From: Bdellovibrio sp. ZAP7
GTDB lineage: Bacteria; Bdellovibrionota_B; Oligoflexia; Oligoflexales; RGVZ01
DNA: 64,000 bases
Reading direction: 5' to 3'
Assembly (NCBI GenBank): GCA_945900755.1
Contig: CAMDKS010000008.1
Span: forward strand, 31,130 to 95,129
The notes beneath the pieces were generated by a model. It ran no database searches. It was not told where the DNA came from and was given only the letters and a program-made list of their open reading frames with translations. The position numbers were made by a program, and so were the translations under genes. This document shows, one piece after another, positions 29,981-40,200 of the stretch (its first letter is position 1; every line of letters begins with the position of its first letter).

Positions 29981-30463
29981 CTAGTCGGCTTCCCAAAGGC
30001 GCTTATCGAGATTGCCAAGTAGATCATTAGCGAGTTCACGAATTTGTTGTTCACGTTCTTTTTTTGCAATGGATTGATCTTCCAGCGCCATGGTCCGCGA
30101 GACTTTATTAACAAATTTCGTTGCAGCTTTGAGAGCCCTTTCTAGCAAAACACCCTCAAGCCCATCGGGGTGATTTGGTATGACAGCATAGACAACACGG
30201 CAATTCACTGCTTCGGCCAAACGCCGTAACGTAGCTAACTCGATCGTTTGCTTTTCTTCGCTGGCTTCTAGCTTTTGAAACGCCTGTCTGCTGATGCCCA
30301 GCAACTTCGCAAACTGCGTCGAAGACAACCCGAGCGCTTCACGGATGTCCCGTATCCAGCCACTGCTAGGAAAGGACTTACTAGTCAGAGGCTTGAGCTG
30401 AGAATACAGGGATTCAAGCTGTCGCCTCCTGAGTTTCTTTCCCTTGTTTTTTCGTATATCCAT
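29981..30463 (-). CDS. Xre-like HTH protein, 'mobile mystery protein A' type
   Basis: GWIRDIREALGLSSTQFAKLLGISRQAFQKLEASE HTH, followed by VYAVIPNHPDGLEGVLLERA. ATG at 30463 likely (ORF extends to 30490). Confidence 0.83.
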   Translation of the reverse strand: MDIRKNKGKKLRRRQLESLYSQLKPLTSKSFPSSGWIRDIREALGLSSTQFAKLLGISRQAFQKLEASEEKQTIELATLRRLAEAVNCRVVYAVIPNHPDGLEGVLLERALKAATKFVNKVSRTMALEDQSIAKKEREQQIRELANDLLGNLDKRLWEAD

Positions 30464-30478
30464 AACACAATCGTAACC

Positions 30479-30493
30479 TTTATGTTGCATAAA
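30479..30493. promoter_or_regulatory. Candidate operator: perfect inverted repeat TTTATG-TTG-CATAAA upstream of the Xre/Fic pair
   Basis: Palindrome read directly; sits about 16 bp upstream of the proposed start of the HTH gene. Confidence 0.45.
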
Positions 30494-30731
30494 TGCAATA
30501 CTTTAGCATCCTATAGAATGCTATTTTACTTAAATACGCAACATATAGGTTGCCATTGTGGCACGGCTAGGACACAAAAACCATGAGTACTAGCCATTTT
30601 TACAAACTGGGCATCCCAAAATCTACGCTAAAACAGTGGAAAATTTGCGGACCGTTAGACTATTTTTCAATTTCAGAATTGGATTTAACCGTAACACCAA
30701 GGTTCAATCAAGTCGATTTGTATCTAAAATC

Positions 30732-31303
30732 CTATATCTTTAGCATTTGAAAGGCCATTACACCCAAGACTAGGGCCCCAAACAACGTAACCACCGGGCC
30801 AAATTTCTTGGACAGTTTTCTCGCCAAATAAAGCCCTGCGATCGTGGAAATAAAAGCCCATACTCCAATCGAAATGATAAAGGGGAGTATGGGCTTACTG
30901 GTAATCCCCAACCCAATTCCAACTCCAAAAGCGTCTAAGCTTGTGGCAAATGAGACGAGTAGAATTTTCGAAAAACTATGAAACTCCAATTTCGGTTCAT
31001 TTGAAGCGTCTGTTTTATTTTTCCCAAAAAGATCTTGATAGCCTTCGTAGGCCATGTGCAACGACACGCCCGCCAGTAGAGTAAATGCAATCCAATGATC
31101 TATGGCAGCAAACTTACTGACGACATGGGTTCCGAGCAAAGTGCCAAGCAACGCCACCACGGCCTCCGCTCCGCCAGAGGAGGCTGCAAATTTAAGTGCA
31201 TCTTTTTGAGAAAAGGGCTTCATTCCCATGGCTACTGCCGCAGAGAATGAATCCGCACTTAACAGCAGACCAATGCTACAAACTTCCAAAAAAAACATCA
31301 TTT
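30732..31303 (-). CDS. MntP-like (DUF204) putative Mn2+ efflux membrane protein
   Basis: LLLSADSFSAAVAMGMKPFS ... ATSLDAFGVGIGLG, the duplicated MntP D-x-F/A-x-G motifs. Confidence 0.82.
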
Positions 31304-31340
31304 GCCGCCTCCTGAGCAATTACAAAAGTATCGTAAAACA

Positions 31341-31377
31341 AAAAACCTTCCAGATATCCATTACAGAAATCGGAAGG
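31341..31377 (-). terminator. Terminator-like hairpin downstream of tRNA-Ala
   Basis: On the minus strand CCTTCCGAT-N-ATCTGGAAGG followed by TTTTTTGTTTT. Confidence 0.65.
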
Positions 31378-31387
31378 AATTATGTGT

Positions 31388-31463
31388 TGGTGGACGCTAG
31401 GAGAGTCGAACTCCTGACCCCCAGAATGCAAATCTGGTGCTCTACCAGCTGAGCTAAGCGCCC
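31388..31463 (-). tRNA. tRNA-Ala (anticodon UGC)
   Basis: GGGCGCTTAGCTCAGCTGGTAGAGCACCAGATTTGCATTCTGGGGGTCAGGAGTTCGACTCTCCTAGCGTCCACCA folds as a cloverleaf with G3:U70 and an encoded CCA. Confidence 0.98.
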
Positions 31464-31587
31464 TCTTTCGAGAGGTCGCTACTGTGCCCAAAACAATTGT
31501 GCTTGGCAAGGATAAATTGTCCATATTTTGCAAAATTGTAGAAAAATTTTTTGGAACAATCCCAAAAAACTCCCTAAAAGGAAAAAT

Positions 31588-32133
31588 ATGAATAGTATTG
31601 CTGGCTTTCGCAGAACAATGACATATTATAAAACCGTCAAAGTTCTAAATAAGGAGCAGTCAATGCCTGGTTTTATCCCATTCAGCCGCGGAAGCTTTAT
31701 GCTTGATCTGGTCGCTGTCGCCATGTTCGCAATTTTACCTGCGGTTACAATTGGTTTAAATCTAGTAAAGCGCCAAAGGAACTATGGCGCCCATAAAAAA
31801 ATGATGCTCGGTATATCCATCGTTCTTGGGATCGCCGTAATTCTATTTGAAATTGAAATGCGGATGATTGGTTGGAGAGATTTGGCTGAGGCAAGCCCCT
31901 ACTACTTGACAATTCTACCGGCAATCCTTGGGGTGCATTTATTGTGCTCGATATCGACCACAATCTTGCTGAGCTCCACAGTTTGGTTTGCATGGCGAAA
32001 ATTTCCATCGCCTCCCAAGCCTAACCCACATTCAATTTTGCATAAAAGATTAGGTAAGCTTTCGGCAATAGGGCTGTTGTTGACCTCGGTGACGGGTTGG
32101 ACTTTTTATTATATGGCATTTATAGCGGTATAA
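31588..32133 (+). CDS. DUF420-family membrane protein
   Basis: Four-TM protein with HKKMMLG and HKRLGKLSAIGLLLTSVTGWTFYYM, as in the DUF420 (YozB/CtaM-like) family. Start may be 31588 or 31663. Confidence 0.75.
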   Translation: MNSIAGFRRTMTYYKTVKVLNKEQSMPGFIPFSRGSFMLDLVAVAMFAILPAVTIGLNLVKRQRNYGAHKKMMLGISIVLGIAVILFEIEMRMIGWRDLAEASPYYLTILPAILGVHLLCSISTTILLSSTVWFAWRKFPSPPKPNPHSILHKRLGKLSAIGLLLTSVTGWTFYYMAFIAV

Positions 32134-32140
32134 TGGCCCG

Positions 32141-33139
32141 TTACAAGCCTAAAATATAGTTTGATAGAACCGCAATCTCATCAAGCAAATGTTTCACTTT
32201 TTGAGACGCTTCATCAAATTCAGTTTTCTTCTCTGTGCCAATCTGACTTAGTTTAAGGGTCGACATATAGGCCTTAAAATTGAGAGTACTCAGTCGGACA
32301 ATGCCCTCACGGGTTTGGGATTGCTTGATTCCATTTGAAACGGATAGGCTTAAACGGCCTTGATCAATTGGCTTGTCGAGAAAATCCATCACCCCTAATT
32401 TAACGAATTCAATGATGTTCCCTCGGTCTGCAAACCCAGAAACGAATATAACCGGAACTTTTTCGTCGTGTTTCCTGACTTCCGTTACGAACTCAAGCCC
32501 ATTTAAATTAGGCATCCGCAAATCTGTGACAATCAAATGGGGCTTGTGTTTTTTTACTTGCTCGACAGCCTGAAGGCCATCGGCCGCTGTCACAATCGTA
32601 AACTTTGAGTTTATAGATTGGATCAAATCCACGACGATTTCCAGAATGTCTTCATCGTCATCACAAGCCAAGACCGTGGGTTGAGTGGCAGAGCTCAGTT
32701 GGACATGGCTGGATCGCGCTGGAGTCGAATTCGGTTTTTGGGGCGAAGGAGTGGCTGCGGCTTTGTTTGCTGCCGGCGATGCTGCTGCTGAGGCGGCTGG
32801 CGGCACTGGTGCAGCAGGCTCGTCGTCATCGAAAAATCCAAAAGCGGGGCCGTCCCATTTTTCTTTGACATTGGCTCCAATGCATTCTGTTAGTAGGCCG
32901 GAAATATGAGTGACATCCAAATCGGCGTCAAAATCATCGTTAAGTGCAGCAATGAATTTCTGAAGTGTGTCGTTACTTTGCAGCAGAATGTCCACCACAT
33001 GGGGTGTGGCCTCTACTTTGTCCTCCCGAAGCAAGTTTAACAGCGTTTCAAACGTGTGGGCAAAGGCTCCTAAGGGCATAAATCCCGCGGCAAACGACGA
33101 CCCCTTCACCGTATGGGCGAGCCTGAAAATATGATCCAT
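32141..33139 (-). CDS. C-terminal part of an interrupted Hpt domain fused to a response regulator receiver
   Basis: IFRLAHTVKGSSFAAGF (Hpt phospho-His helix), Ala/Pro linker, REC (VLACDDDEDILEI, LIVTDLRMPNLNGLEF, DKPID). The N-terminal Hpt helix lies upstream, behind an in-frame TAA. Confidence 0.85.
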   Translation of the reverse strand: MDHIFRLAHTVKGSSFAAGFMPLGAFAHTFETLLNLLREDKVEATPHVVDILLQSNDTLQKFIAALNDDFDADLDVTHISGLLTECIGANVKEKWDGPAFGFFDDDEPAAPVPPAASAAASPAANKAAATPSPQKPNSTPARSSHVQLSSATQPTVLACDDDEDILEIVVDLIQSINSKFTIVTAADGLQAVEQVKKHKPHLIVTDLRMPNLNGLEFVTEVRKHDEKVPVIFVSGFADRGNIIEFVKLGVMDFLDKPIDQGRLSLSVSNGIKQSQTREGIVRLSTLNFKAYMSTLKLSQIGTEKKTEFDEASQKVKHLLDEIAVLSNYILGL

Positions 33140-33151
33140 GGTTCCTTTATC

Positions 33152-33256
33152 TTAGGGATCTCTCTCTAGATCGAGAAATTTGCTTTCAACCTCTTCTAAC
33201 ATTTCAGCGGCTTCAATCAAGAATTCACGCTTTATGCCGTCATCAAAATTTTCCAC
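33152..33256 (-). pseudogene. N-terminal Hpt helix reading frame (34 codons) separated from the downstream Hpt-REC by an in-frame TAA
   Basis: GTG at 33256 preceded by TGGAGGG; translation VENFDDGIKREFLIEAAEMLEEVESKFLDLERDP*, then in the same frame DKGT-MDHIFRLAHTVKGSS. Confidence 0.75.
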
Positions 33257-33301
33257 GAGTGCCCTCCAGTTAAGTTTCGAACTTAATGCAAAATTCCAAA
33301 G

Positions 33302-34156
33302 TCACTTTCCAGGCTTCTTTTGGTACATTGCTCCGCGCTCAAATTGCCTCAATTCAAAGGCGTCACTCAGTCCTGTCAAGCTTTCGGCCGCACCCATCAC
33401 CAGAAAGCCGTTGGGTACGATTTTGTCCGCAATTTTTTGAATGATTTTGATTTTGTTTTCGACGTTTTGATAAATCAACACGTTTCGGCACAGAACTAAG
33501 TCAAAGGGCTTTAAGGCGCTAAAGTCTTCAACCAGATTCTGCTGTTTAAATGTTATGTTTTTCTTCAATTCTTCATTCACCATCCAACCAGGGCTGTGAC
33601 TTCCTGAGGCTTCACCCTTCGACTCGTTGTGAAAATGCCGGACTAACATGGTTGCCGGTAGTCCTCTTTGAACCTCTAGCTGGCTATACCGTCCAGCCTT
33701 AGCCTGGTCGAGGACTCGCTCTGAAAAATCTGTGGCCAAATAGGTAAAAGATCTTTTTGGATTAAGGCGCTGCCAGACGTTTAGCAGCATGGCTAGACTA
33801 TACACCTCTTGACCTGTGCTGGTGGCGCAAGTCCAAATTCGAAGCGGTGGCGGATTATCACCAGAAAATTCAGCACTGCCAAGAATCTTTTCATCGATGA
33901 ACTTAAAGATGCTGGGATCACGAAAAAACGAAGTCTCATTATTGGTGGCTAAATCTAGCAACAGCATTCGCATCTGGCCGAAGATCCCCGGCTGTGCCTT
34001 TTGCCATAATTCTTCCACATTTGAAAAATTCATCTGTGTAGCGATATCTTCGAGACGTTTGATTAATTGATAGTAGTTGTCCTTCACGTAAATAATACCG
34101 AGTTTTGCCTCGATAAAATCGGCGAAAAATTTCAATTGAGAATCTGATAGGGCCAT
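33302..34156 (-). CDS. cheR: CheR-type chemotaxis protein methyltransferase
   Basis: NETSFFRDPSIF, LRIWTCATSTGQEVYSLAM, LVLCRNVLIYQN, GFLVMGAAESL. Confidence 0.95.
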   Translation of the reverse strand: MALSDSQLKFFADFIEAKLGIIYVKDNYYQLIKRLEDIATQMNFSNVEELWQKAQPGIFGQMRMLLLDLATNNETSFFRDPSIFKFIDEKILGSAEFSGDNPPPLRIWTCATSTGQEVYSLAMLLNVWQRLNPKRSFTYLATDFSERVLDQAKAGRYSQLEVQRGLPATMLVRHFHNESKGEASGSHSPGWMVNEELKKNITFKQQNLVEDFSALKPFDLVLCRNVLIYQNVENKIKIIQKIADKIVPNGFLVMGAAESLTGLSDAFELRQFERGAMYQKKPGK

Positions 34157-34157
34157 A

Positions 34158-34535
34158 CTATTTCACCTCATGGCCGAGAACTTGAGACATCTTGTCGAAT
34201 AAGATGTCCTTAGTAAATGGCTTCATGATGTACTCACTTGCTCCCGCCTGGAGCATTTTTGTGATGTCATTCATGTCATTTTTGGACGTCACCATGATCA
34301 CCGCAATGTCCGCGCTATTCTGCCGAATCTCAGCCATAGTTTGGAGCCCATTTTTCACGGGCATTTCCCAGTCAAGAAGCACCATGTCGAAGCCCTTAAA
34401 GCCGACCGCTGTCAGTGCGTCTATGGCCTGTTGACCGTCAAAAACATGTACCAGCTCATGAGCCGACCCCCCAAAGAGTGAGCGCAGGTAAGCGTGAACG
34501 GATTTTGTATCATCGACACATAGAATTTTCATCAT
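34158..34535 (-). CDS. CheY-like response regulator
   Basis: ILCVDDTKSVHAYL, MVLLDWEMPVKNGL, KPFTKDI; single REC domain. Confidence 0.92.
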   Translation of the reverse strand: MMKILCVDDTKSVHAYLRSLFGGSAHELVHVFDGQQAIDALTAVGFKGFDMVLLDWEMPVKNGLQTMAEIRQNSADIAVIMVTSKNDMNDITKMLQAGASEYIMKPFTKDILFDKMSQVLGHEVK

Positions 34536-34548
34536 GGACCTCCATAAA

Positions 34549-35505
34549 TCAGACGGTACTTAACTCGAATAGTTTCACCAAAATGTTATTGATCTCAAAA
34601 AATGCATTTTTAAACTCAGGGGAATTCCATATAGATTTTTCGGAACGCTCCTCACGCAAAATTCCCCGTATAGTGGTTATCATGTCGTAGGTCCGATTTA
34701 TTATCCCAGTGACATTTTCAATATTAGCGACTAGCCATTCTTCATTCGCTAGGATGGCCCGTAGGGAGGTCATGGCTTGAAGGGAAAGGCGTTCGAGCAG
34801 TTCAGCACGAACAAATCGAGCTGCGGCTTGCATGGAGTCCAGATCGCTCGTGTATTTGAGGAGATCATCTACGACGAGGTCGGTTTCGCCGTCATGCATT
34901 TTTTGGGCCCATGACGAGCTGACAATGGCAACGTCGGACGGGAGTTTTTCAGGAATAGTCTCAAAGAACTCTTCCAAAAGGGTTCGGTCAATGGATTGCA
35001 ATTTCGGTTCAAATCCGTCTGCGAATGCATTCGAAGACGCCAAAATGTCGACTTTTGATGGGGAGGCTTTGGGGGCATCCAAATGGATGGCGGTAACAGT
35101 TGGCGGTGTCTTTGGTTTTGCAACTGCGGTATCGCCATCTGAATCACATTGGCCAACAAACTCGTCCAGCACCCTGGTCAGATCTCCGAAACTCATGAGT
35201 CCTTTGGATACAATTAGCTGACCAAGCGGTGGTCGGCTCTGAATGCTTTTTTGGACGATGGTCGAGGCCATTTCCTCATTCCAAAACTTTAGGTCGACAC
35301 ACGCCTGCTGATAATCCCAACCGGTACGACTCTGCACTCTGAGGGCCTCTAGCTGCTGAGGTTCAGTTAAGAGACTGTTGTCAAAGATGACCTGAGCTAC
35401 CGAGGGCTGGCTTTTGATTTGGTCAATGAGAAGGCCGAGTACAGTCGGGGCATTTAAAAGGCCCTTCTGTACAAGGTATTCTCCAAAGAGGATTCTTCCC
35501 ACCAT
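34549..35505 (-). CDS. Hypothetical protein of the chemosensory cluster with two MshEN-like repeats
   Basis: FGEYLVQKGLLNAPTVLGLLIDQI and LGQLIVSKGLMSFGDLTRVLDEF resemble the 'LGxxLvxxGLxxxxxLxxaL' MshEN pattern. Confidence 0.6.
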   Translation of the reverse strand: MVGRILFGEYLVQKGLLNAPTVLGLLIDQIKSQPSVAQVIFDNSLLTEPQQLEALRVQSRTGWDYQQACVDLKFWNEEMASTIVQKSIQSRPPLGQLIVSKGLMSFGDLTRVLDEFVGQCDSDGDTAVAKPKTPPTVTAIHLDAPKASPSKVDILASSNAFADGFEPKLQSIDRTLLEEFFETIPEKLPSDVAIVSSSWAQKMHDGETDLVVDDLLKYTSDLDSMQAAARFVRAELLERLSLQAMTSLRAILANEEWLVANIENVTGIINRTYDMITTIRGILREERSEKSIWNSPEFKNAFFEINNILVKLFELSTV

Positions 35506-35508
35506 GAT

Positions 35509-36606
35509 TTACTCCTTTGTCCATTCTTGTAGAATTCGCCCGCACTCTAAGAGCGGCCCCATTTTGTCAAATGCACCAGATGCGTGAACAGCTCCAGGCA
35601 TGCCCCAAACAATACTAGTTTCCTTGTCTTGGATCATCACCCCGCCACCTTTTTCCTTAATGGCTCGACATCCCAACATTCCGTCTTCGCCCATTCCGGT
35701 TAGAATCATGGCGCCCACCGTTTTCTCATAAATAGAGGACACGTCTTCAAATAGCACGTCAACTGCAGGCCTAACATGGCAACGTTTCGGGGCTTGGCTC
35801 AATTTAATACTTATACCCAACTTGGAAAGAAATAATCCCATGTGATAATCCCCAGGGGCCACGTAAATATGGCCGGGCTGAATGACCTCACCATTTTTTC
35901 CTTCTGCCGCAGGTAGGCCAGTAATGCTGGCGATTCTTGCTGCAAGACTTGCCGTGAATATGGGAGGCATGTGCTGAACCAAAAGAATTGGGACGTGTAC
36001 CGGTGGGCGAATATTTGCGAATAGAATTTCAAGGGCATTTGGCCCTCCAGTGGAGGAGCCAATGACAATGACTCTAGGCCTAAACGTTTCGACCTTGGTC
36101 TTGGAGTATGCTCCAGGCGCGATTCCTGGAAACATCATCTTCGCACTTTCTTCCATTTTCGTGCGGACGGTTGTAACGGCGGCCGAAGCCTCAGACGTGA
36201 CTCGCCCACCTTCGATCATTTTAAGAATTGGCATAAGCTGGGCTTTAACTTGAATTAATGCCTCGTCGAGAGATCCCGCCCCGCCGTCAGGCTTTGCGAC
36301 AACTTCAAGGGCGCCGAGAGAAAGGGCCTCGAGGGCGGTTCCTGCAGCTCGCGCATTTTGCGCGGCAAAAACGATCGTTTTTACGGGTATTTTTTTCGCC
36401 TTTATTTCACGAAGGGTCTCGAGGCCATTCATCTCGGGCATTTCCATGTCGAGGGTCATGACGTCAAAGCCTTCGGCCTCGAGTTTTTGCAATGCGATCT
36501 TGCCGTTAGCAGCCGTGGCAAGATAAGTCACCTTCATGGAGGACTCTACCGCAGCTTTAATTTGCGATCTAAACACTACAGAATCATCGACGATCAGTAT
36601 TCGCAT
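35509..36606 (-). CDS. cheB: CheB-type protein-glutamate methylesterase
   Basis: REC domain plus VIGSSTGGPNAL, LVQHMPPIFTASLA, YVAPGDYHM, LTGMGEDGMLG. Confidence 0.97.
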   Translation of the reverse strand: MRILIVDDSVVFRSQIKAAVESSMKVTYLATAANGKIALQKLEAEGFDVMTLDMEMPEMNGLETLREIKAKKIPVKTIVFAAQNARAAGTALEALSLGALEVVAKPDGGAGSLDEALIQVKAQLMPILKMIEGGRVTSEASAAVTTVRTKMEESAKMMFPGIAPGAYSKTKVETFRPRVIVIGSSTGGPNALEILFANIRPPVHVPILLVQHMPPIFTASLAARIASITGLPAAEGKNGEVIQPGHIYVAPGDYHMGLFLSKLGISIKLSQAPKRCHVRPAVDVLFEDVSSIYEKTVGAMILTGMGEDGMLGCRAIKEKGGGVMIQDKETSIVWGMPGAVHASGAFDKMGPLLECGRILQEWTKE

Positions 36607-36649
36607 CTACTAACACTCCACAATGACAAAAATACAGAAATAAAGAGGA

Positions 36650-37129
36650 CTAGCCGTTTAGTGCATGAAATATTTTGTCGACATCCAAAATACTTAGGAG
36701 GTTGTCGCCAACTTTATAGACCTTGGTCATGAAACGACGAACTCCCTCAGGGATAGTATTCGGGGTTTGTTCGAATTCATTTGAGTCAAGTTCAACCACA
36801 TCCCCGATTTCGTCCACCAGTAGCGAAATTAGCGATCCGTCAGCCTTGCAAATGACATTCATTAGCTCGGCAGGAGCCTTTTCCTTCAATTTAAAGAGAT
36901 CATGTAAGCTCAATGCGGTTACCACTTGGCCTCGTAGATTTATGAGGCCGTGAACAAAATCATCGGCCAACGGAATTTTAGTGGTCGTCATCGGCCGCAC
37001 CACTTCTTGAACGCGAGTGACGTCAATGCCGTACATTCGTTTGGCGACCAAAAAAGTTGAGTACTGAATACGCAGTTGTCCTTTGATGTCCTTTCCGGTG
37101 CTGGGTTTGGTGGCTGTATGTGGTTCCAT
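36650..37129 (-). CDS. cheW: CheW-type coupling protein
   Basis: YGIDVTRVQEVVRPM, FVHGLINLRGQVVTALSL, LLVDEIGDVVEL. Confidence 0.93.
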   Translation of the reverse strand: MEPHTATKPSTGKDIKGQLRIQYSTFLVAKRMYGIDVTRVQEVVRPMTTTKIPLADDFVHGLINLRGQVVTALSLHDLFKLKEKAPAELMNVICKADGSLISLLVDEIGDVVELDSNEFEQTPNTIPEGVRRFMTKVYKVGDNLLSILDVDKIFHALNG

Positions 37130-37200
37130 AAAACATTCCTCCTAGTTATAGTTTGCTTGGTTCAACTGTTTAGTCTCACTGTTTAGTCTCACTGTTTATG

Positions 37201-40200
37201 TCACGCAACAATTCCAAAAATTAGGTCCATATTTTGAACTAAAATTTCACCGTTAAATTTCTCAAGGTAGGCATTGAATCCAACCTCCTTACCGCGGTCA
37301 ATATCGACTTTTCTGACCCGAGTGGTTAGGGCGATTACCGGCAAATTCGCGGTTCTTTCAAGGGCTCTGATTTTTTTAACCAGTTCAAATCCATCCAATA
37401 TTGGCATCTCAATATCTGTGACCACCATGGCATACTCATTCGGTCGAGACTCTTCGAGTGTTTTGAAGCCTTCTTCGCCATTGACCACAGTCACAACCGT
37501 GAACCCCGCCACCTCTAGAAACGTTTTGACGTGCCTCCTAAAAAACGCGGTGTCCTCGGCTAGCAATATTTTAAGCGTGCTGCGCATGGTCCGCGCATCT
37601 GCATCCGACTTCGCCGCAGTCGTGATTACGGCCTTGGTCTCTCGAAGTTTAAAGGCTGTTTGTGGCAAGGCTGAGCCGCCTGAGATCTTTTTTACAGAGT
37701 CATCAATAATTTTGTGAGCGTCTATGACTACGATGACCTCGCTTCCATGGATCAGCGAGCCATGAATCCCAGGCCTGTCACTTAAGTCGCTGTCGATGGT
37801 CGAATTAATTTGGACGATATCGACTATGTTTTTAACCTCTAGTCCAAACAGTCGATTGAGTTTACTGACAACGACAATGCTTACTCGGTCATCTACATGC
37901 CTAGTATCGGTGCCGATGCCGGGTAAATCGAGGTGTTTACCGATTTGAATGAGTGGCAGTAGGGAGTCGCGGTACCTGACCACTCTTTGCGCCCCAGAGA
38001 CTTCAACCAGTTTGGGCTCAAACTCCTCCAACCGATTAACGAGGCACAAGGGAATCGCATAGTGGCCAGGCACTCCCAAGTCGACAAATAAATATTCGGC
38101 GGCATCAGATAAACTTTTGTCGGTTCCTAGGTCTCGCGTGGCTCCGCGAGTTTCTTCGGATCCGGAGCTCAAGTGGGCGGCCGAGGCTAGCCCAGGTACA
38201 TCCAAAATCAAAACCACTGCGCCGTCACCCATGATTGTCGCACCAGAGTAGGTCGAAAGATTTTTGAGCATTTTACTCAATGGCTTCACAACTATATCTG
38301 CATTGTCTACGACCTCATCGACGATTAAGCCAAACATTCCGCTTTCACTATTCAAAACAACAATATTGTTGATCGGTTTAAGCACCAAATCATCAGGAGA
38401 ATCGGCCTTAATGTTCAGCGTGGTACAAAGATCAATGAGCGGTAGCAATTGGCCACGCAGCCGATATACGGGTCGGCCTTGAAGCAATTCTATGCGCCCA
38501 CTACCCTTTTTCTCTCGTTCAACGCGGACAAGTTCCACAACTTTGACCTGTGCGATAGCAAACCTAGTGCCCTCAACTTTAATGACCAATGCAGGAATGA
38601 TGGCGAGTGTCAGAGGTATTTTAAGTCTGATGGTTGTTCCTTGATTGACCGTGCTACTCAAATCTATAGCGCCACCAATGCGCTCAATGTTGGTTTTTAC
38701 GACATCCATGCCAACGCCGCGTCCTGAAATATTGGTGACCTTATCGGCGGTCGAAAATCCGGGGGAAAAAATTAGTGCTTGAACGTCACGCTCTGGCATG
38801 CGAGCTAATTGTTCTTCGGTCAGAAGGCCTTTTTCTACGGCCTTTTTGCCTATTTTATCACGGGAGAGTCCTCGCCCATCATCTTTGATTTCGATGATGA
38901 CTTGGCCGCCTTCATGGTAGGATCGAATCACCACGGTTCCGGTTTCGCTTTTCCCACTCAACCGGCGTTCTTCTGGTTTTTCGAGTCCATGGTCCACGCT
39001 GTTTCGCACTAAGTGCGTTAACGGGTCTTTTACGGCCTCGACGAGAGTTTTATCGAGTTCGGTTTCGACGCCCTCGAGTTTCAATTCGATTTTTTTACCT
39101 AAATCTCTCGACATGTCGCGAACGACGCGGTGAAATTTAGTCAAGATGGTGCCAACGGGCTGCATTCTCGTTTTCATGACGTCATTTTGTAGTTCTGATG
39201 TCACTATGTTTAGTCGCTGAGACAACTTTTGAAAATCTTGGTCGGCATTTCGATCTGTGAATTGTATCACCTGATTGCGAACCAAAACGAGCTCACCCAC
39301 GAGATTCATGAGGTTGTCTAGAAGTGAAACTTGAATGCGAATCGTGCTCGTGTCTCCGCCATGGTCGTCCTTCGCCAAGCCGTCATCTGCCGGCTTTCGC
39401 CCGCCGCTGTCATGCCCGCCTCCTCCCGCACTGCCGCCTCCCGCACTGCCGCCTCCCGCACTGCCGCCGCCGCCAACGGATGCACTCGCACCCGCGGAAG
39501 ACGTTGCGGTTTCGCTAGGTGCAGCCGCGCTAGGCGTTGCAGTCATTGCCGGGCCCGCCGTGGCTCCGGTCAAAGTCTTGGCGGCCTGCACCGATGCCGG
39601 TGAGAATTCCCGTGTTTTGCTGGGTTGGGGCACAGGTGCGGATTCGGTAAACGTTGGGGACGCAAGTTTGGTCGCAGATGGTGCGGCCGGATTTGCTGCG
39701 GGTGCCGTACCCATGGTCCCAGAATGTATGTGAGACGTCGGAGTTTGGTTTGAAGCGGGAGTCGGAGTAAGCATGCTAGGTATTCCTTTTGCGGTTGTCG
39801 ATGGGCTTGTTGATTGGATTGATGATGGGCTTGTTGATTGGATTGATGATTGGATTGATGATGGGCTTGTTGATGGTGAGTCGTGATTAAAGATGTATTC
39901 CTGTGCCCCTGTTCGATCATTGGACGCTCGCAGGTCTCCGCCTATAGAAGAGACGGTCAAATCTGCAAGCAATGGAATAAGCTTTGCTAGGCCAGACGTA
40001 TTATGATCGCCTTCGGCGCCATTTTCGGAAATGCCCTCGGTCATTTTTCCGATTAGATCTAGTCCGCCATACAAGGCGTCCATCATTGATGAACTGACTG
40101 TAACCAATTTGTGGCGAATCGGATCGAGCGCAGTTTCCATGGCATGAGCCAATTCACCTATATGCCTGAAGCCAAAAAGGTAGGAGCTTCCTTTAATAGA

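Noticed and set aside
31276-31533. 85-aa minus-strand ORF
   Set aside because: Runs through the tRNA-Ala gene, so not a real CDS.
39331-39733. Plus-strand ORFs over the cheA linker (Ala/Pro-rich proteins)
   Set aside because: Antisense shadows of the GC-rich tandem repeats in cheA; composition artefact.
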